A DNA stretch of 64,000 nucleotides, from the NCBI GenBank assembly GCA_044225555.1, contig JBGAIM010000013.1, positions 1 through 64,000 of the forward strand, read 5' to 3'. Numbering within the stretch: the stretch's first letter is position 1; each line of letters begins with the position of its first letter. The stretch is from JADLHS01 sp044225555 (GTDB lineage Bacteria > Verrucomicrobiota > Verrucomicrobiia > Limisphaerales > JADLHS01). The position numbers and the translations under genes were made by a program. The notes beneath the pieces are model-generated. The model ran no database searches, was not told the DNA's origin, and saw nothing but the letters and a program-made list of their open reading frames with translations. Positions 51,264 to 60,600 of this stretch are shown piece by piece.

Positions 51264-52589
51264 ATGCAAGATAGCAATAACATCACCTCATCGCCGGTTT
51301 CCCGGCGGCAATTCCTCAAACGCTCCTCGCTGGCCACCGCTTCCGCCGCGGCCGTCATGAGCTTCCCGGCGATCCTCCACGCGCAGAACAAGCAGTCGCT
51401 AAACGCCGCGATCATCGGCGTGGGTGGCCGCGGCGCGGGCGCCGGTGGGAATTTTCTGGAAGCTGCGAAAATCGCCGGTGTGGATGCGAAGATTGTCGCC
51501 GTCGCCGATATTTTCGCCGAACCCGCCAACAAGGCGAAACTCAACTTCGGCGTCCCGACCGACAAATGTTTCAGCGGCTTCGATGGCTATTTGAAAGCCC
51601 TCGAAGTGCCGGGTGTGAATTATGTCATCCTCGCGACGCCACCGGGATTCCGCGCGGCGCATTTCAAGGCCGCCGTCGCCGCGGGCAAACACATTTTCAC
51701 CGAGAAACCCGTGGCCGTGGATGGTCCGAGCGCCCGGGTCATGTACGCCGCCGCCGAGGAATCAAAAAAGAAGGGGCTCAAAGTCGCTGCGGGAACTCAG
51801 CGCCGCCACCAGGCCGGCTACATCGAAACCATCAAGCGCATTCAAGACGGCGCGATTGGCGATGTCACGGCCATGCGCGCCTACTGGGTCAACGGCGGCC
51901 CGATCTGGCATCGCGGCAATAAAGGCGACACCGATTTGGAACGCCAGATCAACAACTGGTATCACTACATCTGGCTGTGCGGCGATCATATTTGCGAACA
52001 GCATGTCCACAACATTGACGTCTGCAACTGGGTCGTGAACGCGCATCCGACCAAGGCCTGGGGCATGGGCGCACGGCAGATGCTCGGCGACAAACCCGGC
52101 GAAATCTGGGACAACTTCGCCGTCGAATTCGAGTACGCCAACGGGGTCCGGATGGCCAGCTACTGCGGTCAGATCAAGCGCGACTTCTCCTCGGTGAGCG
52201 AAGCCATCGTCGGGAGCAAAGGCACCTCCAATCCCGGCGGCAACATCCGCCCCAAGGACGGCGCGGGCTGGCGGTTCCAAGGCAAGGCCATTGACCCGTA
52301 TGTGCAGGAACATGTTGATCTCATCAATGCCATCGTCAACAACACCGAACTAAACGAGGCCAAGCAGGTCACCGACAGCACGCTCACCGCAATCATGGGG
52401 CGCGAGGCCGCCTACAGCGGTACGGTGGTCGAGTGGGACGACATCTTGAACTCGGAGTTCGCCTATGCCCCAGCGGAGCTTTATAGCAATCCGGCCGGTA
52501 TGAAGTGGGGAGCGTTCCGCACCCTCAAGCCGCCGATGCCGGGCAGCCACGACATCTTTGCCAAACCGCCGCAAGTGCCGACGGTCTAA
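51264..52589 (+). CDS. Gfo/Idh/MocA dehydrogenase with TAT signal
   Basis: 441 residues. A twin-arginine signal (SRRQFLKRSSLA) precedes the Rossmann motif AAIIGVGGRGAGAGG. The EKPVAVD motif (IFTEKPVAVDG) is the catalytic/cofactor signature of the family. Such exported dehydrogenases are abundant in Verrucomicrobia and Planctomycetes and act on sugars or inositols. The ATG at 51264 fits the signal peptide; an upstream start at 51201 overlaps the FGE gene. A clear terminator follows. Confidence 0.93.
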   Translation: MQDSNNITSSPVSRRQFLKRSSLATASAAAVMSFPAILHAQNKQSLNAAIIGVGGRGAGAGGNFLEAAKIAGVDAKIVAVADIFAEPANKAKLNFGVPTDKCFSGFDGYLKALEVPGVNYVILATPPGFRAAHFKAAVAAGKHIFTEKPVAVDGPSARVMYAAAEESKKKGLKVAAGTQRRHQAGYIETIKRIQDGAIGDVTAMRAYWVNGGPIWHRGNKGDTDLERQINNWYHYIWLCGDHICEQHVHNIDVCNWVVNAHPTKAWGMGARQMLGDKPGEIWDNFAVEFEYANGVRMASYCGQIKRDFSSVSEAIVGSKGTSNPGGNIRPKDGAGWRFQGKAIDPYVQEHVDLINAIVNNTELNEAKQVTDSTLTAIMGREAAYSGTVVEWDDILNSEFAYAPAELYSNPAGMKWGAFRTLKPPMPGSHDIFAKPPQVPTV

Positions 52590-52608
52590 GGCATCAGTTT
52601 TCAACTCA

Positions 52609-52639
52609 ACGGAGCGCGTCACCCGCGCTCCGTTTTTTT
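52609..52639 (+). terminator. Rho-independent terminator after dehydrogenase
   Basis: A perfect ten-base stem ACGGAGCGCG/CGCGCTCCGT with a five-base loop is followed by a run of T (TTTTTT, 52634-52639). Confidence 0.88.
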
Positions 52640-52729
52640 CTGCCGATGCGCCGGTCGTTACATCTTTATGTCAGGCAAATGGTGCGCAAACCCGTTGGAC
52701 TTGGCCGGCCGCCGTCCCTAAAATCCATC

Positions 52730-53782
52730 ATGCATTTGCCAGTCATCCTTCGCGGTGGGCTTGCCGGTTCGGCGCTGGGCATTTTGTTGTTCGCGGGTTG
52801 CGCCACGCCGCCTCGGCCCGGCGCGCTTGCGCCACGCCGGGGTGATGAGATCATCATTTGCGGCCAGTACTTTCATACCGGCACGCCCGTTGTATTGTGG
52901 ACTGACCCCGGTGGTTACGATGCCTATCGGGTGGAGCGTCGTTTTGCTTCGTTTGAAGAGTCCGACTGGAAAACCTCCAGCGAACAGGTTAAAGACCTCA
53001 CTACCCCGAATCGTTACAACCTCCGCAAGGCCGGCCTGAGCACGAACGAAATCGAGCGGGTGCGCGGCGGTGGCTGGGACTTGCCAACGCTCCAAAGCAT
53101 CGTGGACCAGTTTGTTCTGCACTACGACGTGTGCGGAACGAGCCGGCAATGTTTCAAGATACTGCACGATCATCGTGGATTAAGTGTTCATTTCATGCTC
53201 GACCTCGACGGGACGATTTACCAGACGCTCGATCTCAAGGAGCGTGCGTGGCACGCCACCACCTCCAACACCCGCTCGGTCGGCATCGAGATCGCCAACA
53301 TGGGCGGTTATGCCAGTGAGGAAAAAAGCCCGCTCGGCGACTGGTACGTGAAGGATGCTGATGGGCGGACGCGCATTACCATCCCGGAGCGCTTTGGCGA
53401 CGGTGGCATCCGCACGCCCAACTTCGTGGGCCATCCAGCGCGGAACGAGCCGGTGGTCGGCGAAGTGCAGGGCCGGGTTATGACGCAATACGATTTCACC
53501 CCTGAACAATACCGCGCCCTGGCTCATCTCACCGCCGCGCTCACCCAGGTGTTTCCCAAACTCAAATGCGATTATCCGCGCGATGCGGAAGGGAAACTCG
53601 TCCTGAAGAAAATTCCCGATGCGGAACTACAAAACTACGGCGGCGTTCTAGGCCACTACCACATTCAGACCAACAAGACCGATCCCGGCCCGGCGCTGGA
53701 TTGGGATTGCGTCATCGGCCAAGCCCGGAAGCTGATTCAGGGCCCGGATACCAGTCTCGGCCATCAGCGGCAGCGGTTTTGA
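52730..53782 (+). CDS. N-acetylmuramoyl-L-alanine amidase-like lipoprotein
   Basis: 350 residues. The lipobox is LFAGC (signal about 1-24). The amidase_2/PGRP-type domain contains LPTLQSIVDQFVLHYDVCGTSRQC (in part), HFMLDLDGTIYQTLDL, AWHATTSNTRSVGIEIANMG and later VLGHYHIQTNKTDPGPALDW. The histidines in FVLHYD, AWHATT and HYHIQTNKTDPG fit the zinc and substrate site. It cleaves peptidoglycan stem peptides from outside the cytoplasm. The longer frame back to 52505 overlaps the dehydrogenase and is not likely. Confidence 0.88.
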   Translation: MHLPVILRGGLAGSALGILLFAGCATPPRPGALAPRRGDEIIICGQYFHTGTPVVLWTDPGGYDAYRVERRFASFEESDWKTSSEQVKDLTTPNRYNLRKAGLSTNEIERVRGGGWDLPTLQSIVDQFVLHYDVCGTSRQCFKILHDHRGLSVHFMLDLDGTIYQTLDLKERAWHATTSNTRSVGIEIANMGGYASEEKSPLGDWYVKDADGRTRITIPERFGDGGIRTPNFVGHPARNEPVVGEVQGRVMTQYDFTPEQYRALAHLTAALTQVFPKLKCDYPRDAEGKLVLKKIPDAELQNYGGVLGHYHIQTNKTDPGPALDWDCVIGQARKLIQGPDTSLGHQRQRF

Positions 53783-53854
53783 ACCGCTACCCGACCGCCG
53801 CAGTGTGTAGATTCGCTTGAGAATTTCTTCGCCGCTGCGTATTTCGATACGGCG

Positions 53855-54640
53855 ATGACGAATTACGAGGCGCGCTTCGGTGGAATTCTTCGGCTGTACG
53901 GACGGCACGGACAGGACCGTTTACGCGGCGCGCACGTTTGTGTCGTCGGCATTGGTGGCGTCGGTTCGTGGGCCGTTGAAGCCTTGGCGCGCACGGGTAT
54001 TGGCACGCTCACGCTGGTGGACCTTGACGACGTTTGCATCAGCAACGTCAACCGCCAGTTGCACGCCCTCACCGGTGAATTCGGCAAACCCAAGGTCGAA
54101 GTCATGGCCGCGCGCGTGCAACTCATCAATCCTGACTGTGTCGTCCACGCGCAGCAAATGCTTTTCACCGCCTCGACCGCGGAACAAATTCTCGCTCCGA
54201 AATACGATTGTGTGCTCGATGCAATTGATCGCACCGTCATGAAGGCGTTGCTCATCGCCGAGTGTCGCCGACGCCAACTCCCGATCGTGGTCACCGGCGG
54301 CGCCGGTGGTCGGCGCGATCCGCTGGCGATTTGCGTCGAAGACCTCGCGCGCACCACCCACGACCGCCTGCTTTCCACCACGCGGAACCTTCTCCGCGCG
54401 GAGCACGGTTTCCCTCGTGATACGAAAAAGAAATTTGGCGTCGCCTGCATCTATTCCCCGGAAGCCCAGCTTTATCCGACCCAAGACGGTTCGGTTTGCG
54501 ATGAACCAGAGCCCGGCACGCGTCGCCGGTTGGATTGCCGCACCGGCTACGGCACGGCGTGTTTCGTGACCGGCGCCTTCGGTTTCGCCGCCGCCGCCCG
54601 CGTGGTTAAGCTGGTGGTGGGGCCAGAGGCGTCACTTTGA
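53855..54640 (+). CDS. tcdA: tRNA t6A dehydratase TcdA (ThiF family)
   Basis: 261 residues. It starts with YEARFGGILRLYGRHGQDRL and has the ThiF/E1 nucleotide site VVGIGGVGSWAVEALARTG, LVDLDDVCISNVNRQ and CVLDAIDRTVMKALLI. TcdA converts t6A37 in tRNA to the cyclic ct6A form using ATP. The gene pairs in function with tsaC at 43090 but is not adjacent. The last 9 bp overlap the convergent SGNH gene. Confidence 0.93.
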   Translation: MTNYEARFGGILRLYGRHGQDRLRGAHVCVVGIGGVGSWAVEALARTGIGTLTLVDLDDVCISNVNRQLHALTGEFGKPKVEVMAARVQLINPDCVVHAQQMLFTASTAEQILAPKYDCVLDAIDRTVMKALLIAECRRRQLPIVVTGGAGGRRDPLAICVEDLARTTHDRLLSTTRNLLRAEHGFPRDTKKKFGVACIYSPEAQLYPTQDGSVCDEPEPGTRRRLDCRTGYGTACFVTGAFGFAAAARVVKLVVGPEASL

Positions 54641-55864
54641 CAAAACCGGCACGCCGGGTGGAATTTGTCCCGCGCCGTTCGTCCGACTGGCGATTTCCCG
54701 TTTCAGGAATTCATCAATCGCTTTGGTTGCCAGCTCATGCGCGTATTCGTTCGGATGTCCGTCGTGCGGGTTTGCCACCAGTTTCGCCGCCGGGAGATTG
54801 CTGAATGTCGCCAGCAGATCGAGGTGCGGGATACCTTGTTCCTTCCAATAGCGATCGAGTTGTTCGTGGACAGATTTGAAGCGCATCGCTTGATCCATAT
54901 AGGGAAACGTCACCACCAACAACTGTTGGCCGCCGCGCATCTGGGTCAGGTTCTGAAACGCCAGAAGTCCAATCTTCTCAGTTTCCCACAAGGGACCTTG
55001 GTAGGCCGCCTCCACTTCGTCAAAATATTTCCGCATGAACGCATTTTGCCGGAGCTGCCAGCGATGGTAGAACAGGTTCACGAAGTAACTGTTCTGGCAC
55101 AGCCAGCTTGTGCGAAAATCGTCGGCCATCATCTTCCGATATTCCTGCACCCACCCGGGCATGACTTCGCCGATGTCATTGATCTGATAAACCAGCACCA
55201 CGACATCGAGGCGGTAGTGATTGCTCACGGTGAGATTGTGCATGATGTCCACTTCGGTCGAGGTGTCCAAGCCGGGCTTGGCGGCGGCATGAATCTCCCA
55301 TTCGGGATGCAGCCGACGAATGCGGTTCACGAAACGGTCTTCCACGTTCTTCACACCAAAGCCAGCCGTGAAGGAGTCGCCGACAAATGTCAACCGCCGC
55401 TTGCCGGGTGTGAGCGCCATCGGATACTCGATGTCATCGCGCAGGCCGAGCGAGTTCTTGTGGAAATAGCGGTCATACCAGGCCGTGGAAACCAACGTGT
55501 TCCCCATGGCGTCCGTGCGGTCGCAAATGAAACGGTAGTAGCTCTCGAACCCCAAAAATAGCAGGCTCAACAGCAGCGCGAGGATGAGGATATTGCCGGC
55601 CACCAGGGCGGGCCAGCCGGTGGGTTGGCCGCGTCGCGACAGGGCGCGGAAGAAGCGCACCGTGCAAAACCCGATCACCACCGGCAGCAGAACAAACGCG
55701 GCGAGGGCGTTGACATATGCGCCAACCACCAGGACGCCGCCGAACAGCAGCAAGCAAGCGAACCCCTCCGCGAATCGGAAAATTGGCTGTCGAATCGGAG
55801 GTTGCTTGGTCACGGCGTCGAAGGTTAAAAGTGCGCTGCCGCTCTCGCGAGCAGAAAACCTCAC
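54632..55864 (-). CDS. SGNH/GDSL-type hydrolase with membrane helices
   Basis: 410 residues. Two or more membrane helices occupy the first 100 residues (GFACLLLFGGVLVVGAYVNA, LVAGNILILALLLSLLFLG). The SGNH domain follows: LTFVGDSFTAGFGVKNVEDRF (block I, serine in GDS), VLVYQINDIGEVMPGW (block III/N) and NPHDGHPNEYAHELAT (block V, Asp-x-x-His). These are esterases or acyl-transfer enzymes. No neighbours hint at the substrate. Confidence 0.85.
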   Translation of the reverse strand: MRFSARESGSALLTFDAVTKQPPIRQPIFRFAEGFACLLLFGGVLVVGAYVNALAAFVLLPVVIGFCTVRFFRALSRRGQPTGWPALVAGNILILALLLSLLFLGFESYYRFICDRTDAMGNTLVSTAWYDRYFHKNSLGLRDDIEYPMALTPGKRRLTFVGDSFTAGFGVKNVEDRFVNRIRRLHPEWEIHAAAKPGLDTSTEVDIMHNLTVSNHYRLDVVVLVYQINDIGEVMPGWVQEYRKMMADDFRTSWLCQNSYFVNLFYHRWQLRQNAFMRKYFDEVEAAYQGPLWETEKIGLLAFQNLTQMRGGQQLLVVTFPYMDQAMRFKSVHEQLDRYWKEQGIPHLDLLATFSNLPAAKLVANPHDGHPNEYAHELATKAIDEFLKREIASRTNGAGQIPPGVPVLSK

Positions 55865-55940
55865 GGGGACAGGGAGCGCATCTCACTTTTCTCTCGCCAA
55901 ACCCTGCGGTCTTGGGAAATCTTTGTTTTTGGGAATTTCC

Positions 55941-57482
55941 ATGACTGAACAAATCGTCATCCTCGACTTCGGATCGCAATACACGCAGGTCATCGCCCGC
56001 CGCATCCGCGAGTGCAACGTCTATTCCACCATCCTGCACTTCAACACGCCCGCCGCCGAGATCGCCGCCATGAAACCGAGCGGCATCATTTTGTCCGGCG
56101 GACCGTCCAGCGTGTACGCGAAGAACGCGCCGTTGCCGGACAAGGAGATTTTCAATCTCGGCGTACCGGTGCTGGGCATCTGCTACGGCGTGCAACTATT
56201 CGCCCAGTTCCTTCACGGCAAGGTCGAGAAGGGACAGAAACGCGAATACGGCAAGGGCACACTTACGGTGAAGGATGGTTCGTGCGCGCTGTTCGCCAAG
56301 CTGCCGAAGTCGCTTCAAGTCTGGAATTCGCACGGCGACAAACTCACGAAGATTCCCAACGGCTTCAAACCCGTGGCGGTTACCGAGAACTCTGAATTTG
56401 CCGCCATCGAGAATCGTGCGAAGCGTCTCTTTGGCATCCAGTTTCATCCCGAGGTGGTTCACACGCCGCGTGGCCGGGAAATCATTTCCAATTTCGTTCA
56501 CGGCATCTGCAGCTGCGGCAAGGATTGGACAATGCGCAACTACGTCGAGCAGGCCGTGGAAGAAATCCGCGCGCAAGTCGGCAAGGAACACGTCATTCTC
56601 GGTTTGTCCGGCGGCGTGGATTCCAGCGTCGCGGCGGCACTCTTGCACAAGGCCATCGGTGATCAGCTCACCTGCATTTTCGTGAACAACGGTGTGCTGC
56701 GTGCACGCGAAGCCGACGTCGTTCAGCAAGTCTTCGGCAAGAGTTTCAAGATCAAGTTGCAATACGAAGACGCCACCAAGATTTTCATGTCGCGGCTCAA
56801 GGGCGTCACCGATCCCGAGAAGAAGCGCAAGATTATCGGCAAGACGTTCATCGAAGTATTCGCCGCCGCGATGAAGCGCGTCGGCAAGGCGAAATTTCTC
56901 GCGCAGGGAACTTTGTATCCCGACATCATCGAATCCGTGCCGATTGCCGGCAATCCCGCCGCGCTCATCAAATCGCATCACAACGTCGGTGGACTGCCGA
57001 AGAACATGAAGTTCAAGCTCGTCGAGCCGCTGAAGAATTTGTTCAAGGACGAAGTCCGTTTGCTCGGCGAGGAACTCGGCGTGCCGAAGGAAATCGTGTG
57101 GCGGCAGCCGTTCCCCGGGCCGGGCTTGGCCGTGCGTATCCTCGGCGAAGTCACGCCGTCGCGCTGCGAGATTTTGCGCAACGCCGACGCCATCGTCGTG
57201 GAGGAGATGAAGGCCAGCGGGCTTTATTACAAGATCTGGCAGAGCTTTGCCGTGTTGCTGCCCGTGCGCAGCGTCGGCGTGATGGGCGACGAACGCACCT
57301 ACGATTACACCATCGCCATCCGCGCCGTGGAATCGCAGGACGGCATGACCGCCGACTGGGTGAAGCTGCCCTATGACCTGCTGGAGAAACTCGCCAGCCG
57401 CATCATCAACGAAGTGAAAGGCGTGAACCGCTGCGTGTTCGACATCACCAGTAAGCCACCGGGGACGATTGAGTGGGAGTGA
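55941..57482 (+). CDS. guaA: GMP synthase
   Basis: 513 residues from MTEQIVILDFGSQYTQ. The glutamine amidotransferase part has nucleophile C81 (LGICYGVQLFAQ) and FHPEVVHT. The ATP pyrophosphatase part has LGLSGGVDSSVAAALL, and the C-terminal dimer domain ends with the conserved RCVFDITSKPPGTIEWE. It converts XMP to GMP. The frame is open further upstream, but this start is the family norm and matches the homologous N-terminus. Confidence 0.97.
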   Translation: MTEQIVILDFGSQYTQVIARRIRECNVYSTILHFNTPAAEIAAMKPSGIILSGGPSSVYAKNAPLPDKEIFNLGVPVLGICYGVQLFAQFLHGKVEKGQKREYGKGTLTVKDGSCALFAKLPKSLQVWNSHGDKLTKIPNGFKPVAVTENSEFAAIENRAKRLFGIQFHPEVVHTPRGREIISNFVHGICSCGKDWTMRNYVEQAVEEIRAQVGKEHVILGLSGGVDSSVAAALLHKAIGDQLTCIFVNNGVLRAREADVVQQVFGKSFKIKLQYEDATKIFMSRLKGVTDPEKKRKIIGKTFIEVFAAAMKRVGKAKFLAQGTLYPDIIESVPIAGNPAALIKSHHNVGGLPKNMKFKLVEPLKNLFKDEVRLLGEELGVPKEIVWRQPFPGPGLAVRILGEVTPSRCEILRNADAIVVEEMKASGLYYKIWQSFAVLLPVRSVGVMGDERTYDYTIAIRAVESQDGMTADWVKLPYDLLEKLASRIINEVKGVNRCVFDITSKPPGTIEWE

Positions 57483-57495
57483 TGACGGAAGGCTT

Positions 57496-57666
57496 GTGAC
57501 GGGAGTGAGAATAGACATATATGCCGTCGATGAGGACAGATTTTGTGAGTTTGTTAAACAGCCTGTTTCCTCAGTCTTGTGGAACTATTCCAATCATGGA
57601 ACAGCATCTGAGCCACTGGCGCTGGAATTTCATAGGTTTATTGGTAGGCGATTGCGCACTTCTTGA
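57496..57666 (+). CDS. Small DUF1877-like fragment
   Basis: About 56 residues from a GTG. The opening VRIDIYAVDEDRFCEFVKQP resembles the N-terminus of DUF1877-like proteins, but the sequence ends after about 55 residues. It fills the gap between guaA and mfd. It may be a remnant of a longer gene or a short real gene. Confidence 0.35.
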   Translation: MTGVRIDIYAVDEDRFCEFVKQPVSSVLWNYSNHGTASEPLALEFHRFIGRRLRTS

Positions 57667-57699
57667 CGCAAGTCTTGTTGCCTGCAACTCTTTCTCCGC

Positions 57700-60600
57700 T
57701 TGGCGCAGGATTCCCAAGTCCCGGCGGCAGGCGGTTTGTTCGACCGGGTATTGGCCACTCCCGCCGCGCAGTCCCTCGCCCGGCGATTGGAGTCGGGCGG
57801 CGCATTGTCTTTTGCCGGCGTCACCGCATCCGCCCAGCCCTTCTTCGTGGCGCTGTTGCGTCGGCTTTTTCCGCAACGACCCATTGTCGTCGTCACGGAC
57901 AGCCTCAAGACGCAGGAGAGTTTTCAGCAGGATTTGGAAACGTGGCTCTCCACGGGTCGAGAGGCGAAGGTCGAGAGGCGAGGGCAAGAACTGCCAAGCG
58001 CAACCACCTCTCGACCTTTGGCCCTCGACCCTCGACCGCTTTTCTATGCTGCCTGGGAAATTCTCCCGCACGAGGGCAAGCTGCCGCCCGCTGATGTTAT
58101 CGCTGAACGGCTCGAAACCCTCGTCGCGTTGTCTTCCCACTCGGAACTCGGAACTCGGAACTCAGAACTGATCGTCAGCTCCGTGACCGCGCTCCTGCAA
58201 AAGACCTTTCAGCCCGACGAATTGAGGCAGCGCACACGCCGGTTGCAGCGCGGCGACCGTGCCAACCCACTCGATCTCGTCGAGTGGCTCGAAGAACAAG
58301 GTTACGAACCCGAGGCGCAGGTCTCGCAAAAGGGCGAGATCGCCATGCGTGGCGGCATCGTTGACATTTTCCCGCCCACGAGTCCCTGGCCGGTGCGACT
58401 GGAGTTCTTCGGCGACGAGTTGGAATCGTTGCGCGAGTTCGATCCGCTCAGTCAGGTTTCACGCGGAGAAATCACGAACATCACCGTGCCGCCCGCCGGT
58501 GAACTGGGCATCCTGAAGCAAATGGTAGGGACGCGTTCCACGGCGTCCCAAACTTCCGGCGGAAATGGGGACGCGGTGGAACGCGTCCCTACCGCATCGT
58601 TGGCGATCTTGCTGGATCACTTGCCGAGCGAGACTATCTTCCTGTTGTGCGAGCCGGAACAGCTTGAACCTCGCGCCGATGAGTATGCGGATCAGATTCC
58701 AGCCGATGATCCGTTCTTCATCTCATGGGCGGAGTTCCAAGAAGCAATCGGCGAGCGGAAACAAACGTCGGTGGAGATCTCTGAAGCCGAAGGAGCGCCG
58801 GTCTCCGACCCGGCTCAAATTCAATCTATCTCCAATGAACACGCCGGATCGGAGATCGGCGCTCCGATCTTCGCCTCGCTCGACGCCTTTCGCCCCTTGG
58901 GCGAACGCGCGCCGGACCCGCAAATCGCCGAGGCGCAACGTCGGGAGTTCTTCCATCAACTCCATCGCTGGCTGCGGCAGGATTATGCGGTCCACGTCTT
59001 CTGCAACAACGATGGCGAACGCGAGCGATTCGCCGAGGTGTGGGCTGAATTTGGGCTTGATACTTCCATAAATCCGACCGTTGGCGCACTGGCGCGTGGC
59101 TTTCTTTGCGATGAAGCAAAACTCGTGGTGGTGACGGATGCGGAGATTTTCGGGCGTTACAAGGTCCAACGCCCGCGTCGGCTCAAGTCGCCCCACGCGT
59201 CGGCGATGCGCTCCGCATTGGAGATTGATTTCGCCGACCTCGAATACGGCGACCTCGTCGTGCATTTGCAGCATGGCATCGGGCGTTATCTCGGGTTGAA
59301 GAATCTGCCCGCCGGCAGCGGCACGCGCGGAAAAGAACCTGCAACTTTCAACCAGCAACCGGCAACCGAATGCCTCGTCATCGAATACGCGCCCAGCGAT
59401 TACGATCAAGAACCGCCGAAGCTCTACGTTCCCGTCACCGAGTCGCATCTGGTGAGCAAATACGTCGGCGCGGGCAAGGCGCATCCGCCGTTGAACACGC
59501 TCGGAGGCACGCGCTGGGCCAAGGCCAAGGAACAAGCCGAGCGCGCCGTGCGCGATGTCGCGGCCGAGTTGCTGCAAATCCAGGCTGTGCGCGAATCACA
59601 AGCTGGCCATCCGTTCCCCGCGGACGTGACGTGGCAACGCGAGTTCGAGAGCGCATTCATTTACGAGGAAACGCCGGATCAGATGCGCGCCATCGTTGAG
59701 ACCAAGGGCGACATGGAACGCGCCAAGCCGATGGATCGTTTGATCTGCGGGGATGTGGGTTTTGGGAAAACCGAGGTGGCAATTCGCGCCGCATTCAAGG
59801 CGGTGATGGGCGGCAAGCAGGTCGCTGTGCTCGTGCCCACGACCGTACTGGCGCAACAACACTTCAGCAACTTCCGCGAGCGCATGGCCGACTACCCGAT
59901 TCGCGTCGAGTTGCTTTCCCGCTATCGCACGCGACGCGAGCAGGACGGCGTGGTGAAGGATCTTGCGGCGGGCACGGTGGACATTGTCATCGGCACGCAC
60001 CGGATCGTGCAGGAAGACATTGCGTTCAAAGACCTGGGGCTGGTGGTGATTGACGAGGAGCAACGCTTCGGGGTGTTGCACAAGGAGAAGTTCAAACGCC
60101 TGCGCACGCTGGTGGATGTGCTCACGCTCAGCGCCACGCCGATTCCGCGCACGCTTTATCTCGCGCTCACCGGTGCGCGCGACATGAGCACCATTCAGAC
60201 GCCGCCGCACGACCGACTGCCAGTCGAAACCATCGTTACCGAGTACGATGAGCGGCTGATTCGAGATGCCATCAAACGCGAGATGAATCGCGGCGGTCAG
60301 GTGTTCTTCCTGCACAATCGGGTGACCACGATCTTGACGATGCAACAGAAGCTGCAATCACTCGTGCCCAATGCGCGCATCGTCGTCGGCCACGGCCAGA
60401 TGAACGCGGACGATCTCGAAGAGGTAATGACCAAGTTTGTGGATGGCGAGGCGGACGTGTTGCTCTCCACGACCATCATCGAGAGCGGACTCGATATTCC
60501 CAACGCGAACACGATCATCATTGACCGCGCGGATCGCTTTGGCCTGAGCGATCTTTACCAGTTGCGCGGTCGCGTGGGGCGTTACAAGCATCAGGCGTTT

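Noticed and set aside
57521..58171. Plus-strand frame of 216 codons at the start of mfd
   Set aside because: It overlaps the mfd N-terminus in another frame and has a shadow-like Arg/Ser/Pro composition.
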